Shown: positions 40,101 to 52,100 of the stretch, one piece after another | Position numbering within the stretch: position 1 is the first letter of the stretch | Layout of the letters: each line of letters begins with the position of its first letter | Source of the DNA: Nematostella vectensis | Lineage: Eukaryota > Cnidaria > Anthozoa > Actiniaria > Edwardsiidae | Reading direction: 5' to 3' | Assembly: GCF_932526225.1 (NCBI RefSeq) | Contig: NC_064041.1 | Coordinates: 12,515,951-12,575,950, forward strand | Length of the DNA stretch: 60,000 nt | Position numbers and translations under genes: made by a program | Notes under the pieces: model-generated | Seen by the model: only the letters and a program-made list of their open reading frames with translations | What the model was told of the DNA's origin: nothing | Databases searched by the model: none

Positions 40101-43100
40101 TGACCTCAAACAGACAGTAAAAATACCTTAAGCTCAGCCGGCACGGTTTTAGGTCGGCTATCCTCTTCTGCCGCCTTTGTCGCCCGAGAGGAAGCGGCTA
40201 AAATAGACACGCGCACAAATGACAGATAAATATATCTAACATTCACAAGTCATTAAAGATAACCAGAAATAACCAGGCGACGCTTATGCGGCTCCGGTCT
40301 ACCTGTGGAGTCGATAAGACCACAGGTTTCCCGAACCGCACAGGACAGCTATTGGACTAGAAAACTTACGACTTGTCTTTGGTTTGGTGAGATCTTCGCT
40401 GGAATCAGCCTCGGATTTCAATTTCTTCTTACTTTTTCTAGCCCTAAGAATGATCACAAATACATGACTTAAACATCAAGTCCTCGATTCTAAACAATTA
40501 TTTCGTACTAAACCGTCAATGAATAGTTGAGATATGGTTTGTTGTAATGGTAGACCGGGTTGGATTTGAAGAAAATGCAGTGCAAGAAAAGAAACGGCCT
40601 TGTTTGACGATACAGAAAGAAAGAGATGACAAAACTGAAGTACTTTGGCTGTGGAGAACTAGAACGTTCGAATTCGTTTTCAGGGAGATGGTCCGGGTCA
40701 AGACCCTGGAGGTAGGAGCTCGGAGATGGTAGGAAGCGATGGTAGGAGCGTCGCCATGGTAACAAGCTCGGCTCAGGATAAAAAGGCACAGGCGAGGAGG
40801 ACTGGGACGAGGAAGAGCGATGAGAAGAAGAGAGAGAAACAGAATCCTCGTCATCCTCGAGGACCGTGCTAAGCAAAAGAGAGAGAAGATAGGAGAGTGA
40901 AAGTCGAGTTAGGGGAAGCAAGAGAACCAAGAGAAGAAAAGAAAATAAAGGAATAAAGAAGAGGAAAATGATACTGAGAAAAAGAAAAAAAAGGGATTGG
41001 AAAAAATACAAGAGAAGGAAAGTAAAAGTAGATGAAAATTATACTAAGGAAAAGAAAGAAAAAAAGAGAATGGAAAAAAGATAAGAGAAGGGAAGGAAAG
41101 AAAGAAATAAAGTAGATGAAAATGATACTGAGAAAAAAAGAGAGTGGAAAAAAGACAAGAGAAGGAGAGGAAAGAAAGGAATAAAGTAGATGAAAATGAT
41201 ACTGAGAAAAAAAGAAAAATGGAATGGAAAAAAGACAAGAGAAGGGAAGGAAAGAAAGGAATAAAGTAGATAAAAATGATACTGAGAAAAAAAGAAAAAA
41301 AGAGAGTGTAAAAAAGACAAGAGAAGGGAAGGAAAGAAAGGAATAAAAAGAGAAAAATGATACTGAGAAAAACAAAAGAGAATAGAAAAAAGACAAGAGA
41401 AGGGAAGGAAAAAAAGGAATAAAGTAGTTGTAAATGATACTGAGAAAAAGAAAGAAAAAGAGAACGGAAAAAAGACAAGAGAAGGGAATGAAAGAAAGGA
41501 AAAAAATAGAGGAAAATAATACTGAAAAAAAAAAGAAAACGAGAATGGGAAAAAATTCAACAGAAGGGATGGAAAAAAAGGAATAAAGGAGAAGAAAATG
41601 ATACAGTGAAAGAGAAAGAGAAGAGAGAGTGGAAAAAAATACAAGAGAATGGAAGGAACGGGAAGAATATGTGTCAGAAGAAGAAAATTGAGATCCCAGG
41701 TTCATCCTTACTTTAAATCCGTCTTTTTCTGTTTCTTCGAGTCGTCCTCTTTCTTCTTGTCGTCAAAGGTCACTTTCATTCCAGCCTTCAGCACGCTTAG
41801 GCTTGGCGTTGCAGGGTTAAGGAGCGCGTTTAGAAATAAACTACGCTCGTGGAATGACTGAAGGATTGGGATGAGGCTAGCTTGAACCTCGCGAGCAGTC
41901 ACTTGCTGCAAATACCAAAAACCCGCTAAGCTTAATATCTAAGCAAGGATTCGTTCAATGATTACCGCTATTTGGATTACTATGCGGCCTCCCTGAGATG
42001 AATTTACATCTTTAACTATTAAACCCTTTTATCAATCAAACGTGTCGACCCGAAGCTGGCTAAAAAACTTGACACGTGCAAGTTTATCAGTCGGATACTA
42101 AAAGTTTGTCGTTCTTTTTACGAACGTTTTGCTCACACGAAAAAAGTCAACTATTTCCTTGACTCCTCATCTATTTTGATTTTCGCTAAAAAAAAGGAAT
42201 ACTGCTTGTGACAATCGTGCAGTTTTTTCAACTTTTAAAACAAAAAAGCGTATGATACCAACACTTTTGATTGACGGGAGAGCATTTGAAGTTTAATTTT
42301 CTGGGGTGGCCGAGTAGTGACACCAAAGTTGACAACATTGATAAACTACACTTTCCCAATACATGCACTGCTCACCTCTTTGTCGAGATTCGGTCTTTCG
42401 ACCGCATCCAAATGTCGCTCGAAAGTCGCTAAATAAATCGCTAGCTTCTTTGCCTGAGAATTACTGAAAGCAACCTACAAAGCAATTCACAAGCAAACAC
42501 TTTATAAGCATTAGCATTGATACATATATTCCAGGGGCGGATACAGGGGGGTTTGATTGGTGGATATTCACCCCCCTTTTGATATTTTTTTTTGAGTAAA
42601 AAAAAAAAGAAAAGTCTAAAGAAAATAAATGTCTGTGAGACGGGAGGTACTGTCCATGTGCCTTCGCCTGCTTGGCTCTGATGACGCGACAAATCCAATT
42701 CTGCGTGAAGTATTGTTAGATCTATGTGACCTACCACGAACCACTGGATCAGTTATAAGCCGTCTATCTGGCCATTATCCACCCCCCATTTTGAAATCCT
42801 GGATCCGCCCATGTATTCAAATATACTATGTTATATTTTGGCGGGAAATTTTCCCGACATTTCAATTCAGCATGCGAGATGCCGTTGTTACCTGGCTTTT
42901 TACTTTCACTTGAGTGTTAGTCAGCCATCGCGTTATTTTCTCCATGTATGTCAGGTCGAACAAATGGTGCTTGAATCTAAAAAGATGGGAAAAATAAAAG
43001 GTAAATAACAAATCTGTTTAAAAAGTCCCTTCATTATTGCGATCATTGCTCATTGTCTAATGACAATTGATAAAATACACCAAAAACTGGAATTTGACCC

Positions 43101-46100
43101 TGCCAAATTTTCGTCTTTAATAAGACTTCTTCAGGCCCTGAAGAAATCTTATTAACAGGGTTTCTGGAATTACGCGCTTGTGCGGAAGCGCGTAATTTGG
43201 CTTTTTCCGCGTAATCCGCGAAATCCACAAACTTCCGCATAATTCCGCGTAATTTGGCTAAATTTTGAAAGACAAAAAATTTAAGTGCACAGATGATGTG
43301 TTCTTTTAGGGTTCTTACCTCTATTTCTAGTAAAAAAAAAAGAGAAATATTCTTCGTAAGAGTGCGATATTTCGAACTGAATTTCTAAAACAAATAAAAT
43401 GAGTAGGCGTTCTTTGCTAAACAGCGGAGGCCTAATAATAAAATAAAAATTAACCTTTTCAAGTTATTTCGTGCTTTCCTTCGGTACAAAATGTAGTTTG
43501 GGCGTAACAGTTGATATTCCGTGTAATTTAAGGCGTAATTCAGTAAAGAATCCCGCAAAATTTTGATTTTTAAAGAAAAATGTATTGCAAAATCCCGCGT
43601 AATTTAGCGCGTAATGATTGATTTTCCGCGTAATTTAGCTAAGAATCCCGCGTAATTTTGAGTTTTTTTCCAGAAGCCCTGTATTAAAGACGAAAATTTG
43701 GCAGAGTCGAATTCCAGTATTTGGTGTATTGTATATATTCTTCTGACTCACGAACGAGACTATTTGGGCTTTTTGTATTTACACAATTGATAAAAGATGT
43801 TCTTTAAATGTGCGCGCACTGTGTTCTCGATATTTCAATTGATGACGCGCGCTCGTTTTTAATTTGTGCAGATTACCCATTGTTTTATCACAATACAAAC
43901 TGATAAGACGTGTTCGTTTAACTTATGCGTACTGCTAATTGTTTTCTCATAATATTAATCGAAGATGCGCCTTCGTTCGCTAATAGCTTTCTCGTTATCC
44001 CAATAGATGACAAAATTTTAGTTATAACTCTCGCGCATTGCGTATTATTTCCTTGCGATTCCAATTTATGACGGGTGTTCTAAATGCTTGCGCGCATGCG
44101 CATTGTTTTCTTATAACTCCAATTATGACGTTCGTTTGTCAAATTTGTGCACACTGCTCATCGTTTTCTCCTAATCCCAATTGATGACGCAATTTCGGTT
44201 ATGACTCTCGCGCAGTGCGCAATTGCTGACGGGTGTTCGACAAGTTTGCCGACATTGTGCATTGTTTTCTCGTAATTCCAATGATGACGCGCGGTTGTTT
44301 AATTTACGCACAAGATTATAATTTAAACGCATTGCCCTTTGACGCTGCTTATTGTTTTTAACTGGATGAATGAGTCTGTTTAGAAAGGAGTCACCAATAA
44401 GAAAGAAATCGACGACCGGACTAACCTATCCTCCAGCTTGCCGGCATATTCTGTAGCGGCTTCTAATCGTTTTGTCTCCATTCCTTCCAATTCAGCCATG
44501 AATGACCCTTCTGCCGAGTCAATCTTTCCCGCCATTCGCTCCTACAAGACGAAAGGTAATACATTAAATCAGGGAAGTGTACACTTCCCTGGTTGAATAG
44601 AACAATAGATCTCTGCCCTTCGATATTACTATACAACAATGAGCAAAAACGTCAGAAGAATATAATTATTGACAGGTCTTTGTAAGATTTGCGACTCACC
44701 AGTTTCTTGCGGTACTCTTCGATTTCCTCCGTAGAGAAATTTCCGCCATCAGAGAACACTCTGAAAAACGAAGAGGGTCAGATTAATGGTAGGTATTCCC
44801 TTTTTTGCAGCAGTTAATATGCGGACTCGTGCGTTAGAGCTGAGCGGAGTGTTCGGTACTTTGAATAGCTACTTGAATGTCTTGCGCAATCGTGCGTTAG
44901 TGTTGGGCGGAGTATTCGGCTGTTTGGATACTTACTTGAATGTTTAGCGGAATCGTGCGTTAGAGTTGCGCGGAGTGTTCAGTAGTTTCAATACTTACTT
45001 GAATGTCTTGCGGAGTCGTGCGTGTTCAGTACTTTGAATATTTACTAGAATGTCTTGCGTACTCGTGCGTTTAGAGTTTTGACTACTTACTTGAATGTTT
45101 AGCGGTATCATGCGTTAAAGTTGTAGGAAGTGTTCAGTAGAGTCAATACTTACTTGAATGTCTTGCGTTAGAGTTGCGCGGAGTGTTCAGTAGTTTGAAT
45201 ACTTAGTTGACGGTCATATGTTAGAGTTGCGCGAAGTGTTCAGTAGTTTCAATACTTACTTGAATGTCTTGCGGAATCGTGCGTTAGAGTTGCGCAGAGT
45301 GCTAAGGATCTCATCTAGATCATGGCGGAACTTCCTGATCGAGAACCGGATCACGTCCATATACTAATGAAAGCAACAGAGGAACAGCATGAGTTAATCG
45401 AAGCCAAAGTCAACCCTTCAACAAGTGTACCTGTTCCAATCGGATCACACTGATGCACTCAAGACAACAGAGGTAAGTCCAATAGAAGCATAAAATTCGA
45501 CGACCAGCATTAAGCTATTTGTTCCTACACCGGCCTAAACCGGGCCACGGCCATGTGCTAACAAGAGCAACAGAGGAGAAAGAAGATGGTTTTATTAAAG
45601 TATCGACTGCTTTAAAGTAATAAGTATCCATTACCTGTTCCACGCGTCCAGCAACTTGGTCTTGGATTGCTAACAATCTGTCAAAAAGATACAAAGGTAT
45701 GAATAAGTTAATTAGAAGAAACTTATTGGCTTTGTAAATTGGTCTATATCTAAATAACGAAGGTATTAAGTGCTTCATTATTAATTTAAAAAGCAGATAA
45801 TTTTGAAACAGAAAATGGAAAAGCAGTTAAAATAGAAGAGAAGGTAGAAAAGCAATTTAAGTCTCTCTTTTAGGATAAAAAAACGGCAAATAAAGCCATC
45901 CAGTTTCTTGGCTGTCCTTACTCGTGCGTCTTGGTCGCAGATACAAATGTTGCTTCAAGTTCTTGAACTGACTGCTTAAATACCTCCGTCTGAAGAAAAC
46001 GAAAAAATAAGTTTAGGTTAGAGTTGGGGTTGCGCTTGGGTTAAGATTAGGGTTGGATTTCGGGTTGGGCTGAGGAATCGGTCTAGGGTTAGGAATAACG

Positions 46101-49100
46101 TTTGAGGTTAGGGCTAGGGATTTGGAATTGGATTAAGGTTGGGTTTAAAGTAGGGCTTAGGGTTGGGGGTTTAGGCTTTGGTATAGAGGAGGGTCAGAGT
46201 TGGGGCTGAGGTACAGTGGATGAGGAGTGATGTGAGTGACGTAGGAGAAGAGGAGGAGCAGGAGTAGAGAAGAACGAGGTAGACTGATATATAGATACAC
46301 AGAACTGAAATGGAGTAGAACGTTAGAAAAGGGCAAGGATAAGGAAGTGCTAATGTATTGAAGGATGAAAAGGCGAAGAGAAAACGTACCTCTTTGTCGT
46401 GTTCTTCGACCATCTGTTGAAATCTCGCCTTGAATTCATTCAGCGTGGTGGTCACGCCCTTGCAGTGCTTCTCTACCCGTTCACGATGCATTATCAACTC
46501 AGCTGTGGCGTATGAAACATTTAATATAAACACTTGGCTCAGACATTTTTATACTGAAAAAATATATTTTATTGAAAACCGTTTAGCTGGAATATCTAAA
46601 ATTAACGAGATTTCTGTATACTGAGTGAAATATCCATAATTTTCGAGGAAGTGGGCCTCCAACCCCAATGCGCTTGATACAACTGAGTGTACTGGTTGAA
46701 ATAGGTAGTAGCAATCTTGCGTTTACATTGATGAGTGTGTGTTGGTGTGCGGTTGTTTTACGCCCTACAATACACGGACAGGTTCCTAGAAAGCAGGTTA
46801 GCGCTAACCAAAGGATAGATAATCTCGATATTTGATTGGATCAAAAGGACATTTATCCCTGGGTAAACGTTAACTTCCTTTCTAGGAACCACGCCAAGCC
46901 TAACAAAGTGCGGTGCGAGACTAAACTTAACGTCCTTATATGAGAAGACGAGGGATTCACAGTCTTAGAGAGCCAGGCTTTTACTTCTTTAAAGTTTATG
47001 TTAGACTCTCATGATACTGACCAGCCCTGACACTATGGACGTCTTGCTCTGCACGAGATGAGCGGGGCTCGTGTAAATGCAGCCTTAAGTCCAACTCGCT
47101 GTTTAGCTCCTCCATCTGAAACATGCAAAGTATTGGGTAAACCCGTGGTAGGATAGTTGTACCTCTCTTATGCGACCACCCACCAGCCTTGCGACCAAGC
47201 CAAGTGGCCGCGTAATAGACGTTTAACGCTTACGTCAGAGTCTCTGTCAACCATTTTGTCATCCCAGCAAAATATAATAAGAGGCAAACCATTCATTTCC
47301 ATCGGCAGAATTGGGAAAGTTATTGTAATGTTTTGGATTGAATATAGAAAATGAGGTGTAAAATGTCGTTTTTTAAATAACTATCTCGAGATTTCATCAC
47401 ATAAATTTTCTTCCAATATGGAATAAAAACCACGATGTGTAGCTGTCTAGGGCTCTTTAAGGAGTTGACAAAGAAAACGATTACAAAACTGTTAATAATT
47501 TAGAAAATAGTCTGTACGCAGTAACTTAATTACGTTTTTTATCTTTTACTCAGCAAATGGTGATTAAAATCAATAACGGATTCTCGCATTGATAGCAATG
47601 AATAACACATTTGGGACTGGGCAATGATGACGGCATAAAAGAGGTTGCTGCACGTATAAAATACAGTGTTTGAAAGATCTAGGGAAAAAGGAAAAAGTCC
47701 GCTCTTGGCCGTGTAATGGGTGGCCGAAATGTATTTCAGCCATCTCCTTTACATAATTGTTTGCATGAGCCACCGTGAATGAGGACATTGTGGCGATCTG
47801 ATCAGAGTCATCATCATCATCATCCTACGGCCTCGGCCGAGATGTCTCGCCCAACAGTTTGCCACACTTGGCGATCGGCCATGGCAGATGGCAGGTCCTG
47901 CTGCGGGATCCCCGTGTCCCTTGATATAGTGGCAGGGAAGGTCAGCTTGCGAGACCTAACGGAACGTCGGCCGGGGTTCCTCAGGATTAGGTGGGAGTCG
48001 TATTTTGCCCGAAAGGAGTGTCAGCGAAAGTTAGCCTCATTTCCATGACTATAGCGGAATTTTCTGGGAGGTCCTTATGGCCTTTAAGAGTGGAGGGGTA
48101 GGACTAGTAATCTTGTACATTGTGGCGAAATGATCAAAGAAGTCTCGTACCTTGGCAGAGACCACGCTGTTGGCGCGCTCCATTGCCTGCTCCTCCCACT
48201 TCTCAAGGTGCTCCAGGAACTCCATACGCACACTGGGTAAAACAGAACAAAACACGAGAAATCACATTCCGTAGTCAAATTAAACGCTTAACGCTGCTTA
48301 CAACGCTGAAACACATTTGGCGAAACTTCAACTGCACCTCAGGGAGGAAGGCTGTAAACAGCCGAAATATAGTTGCAGTTGATCTAAACGTTATATTTTC
48401 TCTTGTTAATAGTTGTATTGTATCGAGAAAATAGTTTTGACAACGCAAAGAGATTGTGATTGATTCTTATGAAACCGGATGTCTTATATGACACTTAAAA
48501 CTTCTTGTTCGCTGTCATAGCTAAAACATGTTAAGGGTAGACGCCACTTGCTTTAAAGTATTGTGAAATTCCTGCTCTAAGGTAGGGGGAGGGAACATTA
48601 ACCCCTTTGCCCAATCTGTTTGGTATCATTTCATAAAGGGCCAAGTCGAATAGCCTACACACTTACTGTTTTCTTAGCTCCACAAAGAGCTCCTCCCTGA
48701 TGGCTATAGACTCCAGATACGGCGAAGATACATCTTCAGATTCTAAACGTAAAAAAAAAAAGATTTTTATAGAACTAAAAAAAACAGTGGCTAGCTAGCC
48801 CGAGTGTCGAACGTATCTCAAGGTCTCCATTAAATATATGGTGTGACGCTACCTGGCACGTGAACAGGACAGATAGAAGTGAACTAGATGGGACAATGGG
48901 ACACGAAACAGGACAGATAGTGTTCAAGTGAACAAGGTGTTATAGGTTCGAGTGTACCAGATGGGACAAATGGAAATAAAGCAGGACAGATGGTATTCAA
49001 TTCAGATGCATTCATATTAATCAATGGCTGTCGTTTCTTGTCAGAAAGAGCCTGGGGCGACTAAGCCTCATTAAGCCTCACCAGCTCACCTCAACGACCG

Positions 49101-52100
49101 ACTCCCGTCAGAAAGTCCATACATGCACTCCATGCTTTTTATGCTCCCTGGAGCCCACCTAATCCTGTCTTCCTAGTGCTTTCTAGTGTCTACCCCGCCC
49201 TACCCCCTATAGTACATAAACCTCCCCACTCCACCCACCTGAGTTCTAGGTATCGAACGCTTCTAATGTTTTCTAGTGTCTACCCCGCCCTATCCCCTAT
49301 AGTACATAAACCTCCCCACTCCACCCACCTGAGTTCTAGGTATCGAACGCTTCTAATGCTTTCTAGTGTCTACCCCGCCCTATCCCCTATAGTACATAAA
49401 CCTCCCCACTCCATCCACCTGAGTTCTAGGTATCGAACGCTTCTAATGCTTTCTAGTGTCTACCCCGCCCTATCCCCTATAGTACATAAACCTCTCCAGT
49501 CCACCCACCTGAGTTCTAGGTATCGAACGCTTCTAATGTTTTCTAGTGTCTACCCCGCCCTATCCCCCATAGTACATAAACCTCCCCACTCCACCCACCT
49601 GAGTTCTAGGTATCGAACGCTTCTAATGCTTTCTAGTGTCTACCCCGCCCTATCCCCTATAGTGCATAAACCTCCCCACTCCACCCACCTGAGTTCTAGG
49701 TATCGAACGCTTCTAATGCTTTCTAGTGTCTACCCCGCCCTATCCCCTATAGTACATAAACCTCCCCACTCCATCCACCTGAGTTCTAGGTATCGAACGC
49801 TTCTAATGTTTTCTAGTGTCTACCCCGCCCTATCCCCCATAGTACATAAACCTCCCCACTCCACCCACCTGAGTTCTAGGTATCGAACGCTTCTAATGCT
49901 TTCTAGTGTCTACCCCGCCCTATCCCCTATAGTACATAAACCTCCCCACTCCATCCACCTGAGTTCTAGGTATCGAACGCTTCTAATGCTTTCTAGTGTC
50001 TACCACGCCCTATCCCCTATAGTACATAAACCTCTCCAGTCCACCCACCTGAGTTCTAGGTATCGAACGCTTCTAATGTTTTCTAGTGTCTACCCCGCCC
50101 TATCCCCCATAGTACATAAACCTCCCCACTCCACCCACCTGAGTTCTAGGTATCGAACGCTTCTAATGCTTTCTAGTGTCTACCCCACAACTTATCCCCT
50201 ATAGTGCATAAACCTCCCCACTCCACCCACCTGAGTTCTAGGTATCGAACGCTTCTAATGTTTTCTAGTGTCTACCCCGCCCTATCCCCTATAGTACATA
50301 AACCTCCCCACTCGACCCACCTGAGTTCTAGGTATCGAACGCTTCTAATGCTTTCTAGTGTCTACCCCGCCCTATCCCCTATAGTACATAAACCTTCCCA
50401 CTCCACCCACCTGAGTTCTAGGTATCGAACGCTTATAATGCTTTATAGTTTCTACCCCACAACTTATCCCCTATAGTACATAAACCTCCCCACTCCACCC
50501 ACCTGAGTTCTAGGTATCAAACGCTTATAATGCTTTATAGTTTCTACCCCACAACTTATCCCCTATAGTACATAAACCTCTCCAGTCCACCCACCTGAGT
50601 TCTACATAGGTGTCGAACGCTTCTAGTGCTTTCTAGTGTCTTCTCCGCCCTATCCCCTTTAGTACTTAAACCTCCCCACTCGACCCACCTGAGTTCCAGG
50701 TATCGAACGCTTCTAATGCTTTCTAGTGTCTACCCCGCCCTATCCCCTATAGTGCATAAACCTCCCCACTCCACCCACCTGAGTTCTAGGTATCGAACGC
50801 TTCTAATGCTTTCTAGTGTCTACCCCGCCCTATCCCCTATAGTACATAAACCTCCCCACTCCATCCACCTGAGTTCTAGGTATCGAACGCTTCTAATGTT
50901 TTCTAGTGTCTACCCCGCCCTATCCCCCATAGTACATAAACCTCCCCACTCCACCCACCTGAGTTCTAGGTATCGAACGCTTCTAATGCTTTCTAGTGTC
51001 TACCCCGCCCTATCCCCTATAGTACATAAACCTCCCCACTCCATCCACCTGAGTTCTAGGTATCGAACGCTTCTAATGCTTTCTAGTGTCTACCCCGCCC
51101 TATCCCCTATAGTACATAAACCTCTCCAGTCCACCCACCTGAGTTCTAGGTATCGAACGCTTCTAATGTTTTCTAGTGTCTACCCCGCCCTATCCCCCAT
51201 AGTACATAAACCTCCCCACTCCACCCACCTGAGTTCTAGGTATCGAACGCTTCTAATGCTTTCTAGTGTCTACCCCACAACTTATCCCCTATAGTGCATA
51301 AACCTCCCCACTCCACCCACCTGAGTTCTAGGTATCGAACGCTTCTAATGTTTTCTAGTGTCTACCCCGCCCTATCCCCTATAGTACATAAACCTCCCCA
51401 CTCGACCCACCTGAGTTCTAGGTATCGAACGCTTCTAATGCTTTCTAGTGTCTACCCCGCCCTATCCCCTATAGTACATAAACCTTCCCACTCCACCCAC
51501 CTGAGTTCTAGGTATCGAACGCTTATAATGCTTTATAGTTTCTACCCCACAACTTATCCCCTATAGTACATAAACCTCCCCACTCCACCCACCTGAGTTC
51601 TAGGTATCAAACGCTTATAATGCTTTATAGTTTCTACCCCACAACTTATCCCCTATAGTACATAAACCTCTCCAGTCCACCCACCTGAGTTCTACATAGG
51701 TGTCGAACGCTTCTAGTGCTTTCTAGTGTCTTCTCCGCCCTATCCCCTTTAGTACTTAAACCTCCCCACTCCACCCACCTGAGTTCTAGGTATCGAACGC
51801 TTCTAATGCTTTCTAGTGTCAACCCCGCCCTATCCCCTTTAGTACTTAAACCTCCCCACTCCACCTCCCCTGAGTTCTAGGTATCGAACGCTTCTAATAC
51901 TTCCTAGTGTCTAAAACATTCCCACTAAACCCACCTGAATTCTCCGTCAGAAACGTCATACACGTTTTCATGCTTCTTATACTTTCTGGGGTCTCGGGTA
52001 GGCCGTGTTCACCGGGCTCCTTCAAGATGTAGAATGAAGTTCCGTTTGATGTAGTGAGGATGTCGTCAAGAGACTGAGGCTGTGTTCTCTGTAGGAAATA

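Noticed and set aside
40508-41705. 278-codon minus-strand frame rich in Phe/Ser/Leu
   Set aside because: It is read-through of the pyrimidine-rich intronic array past the donor at 41711.
49176-51566. Plus-strand open frames of 90-342 codons with a 30-residue repeat
   Set aside because: They are antisense to the CCDC180-derived 90-bp array; the frame is open only because the unit is a multiple of three.
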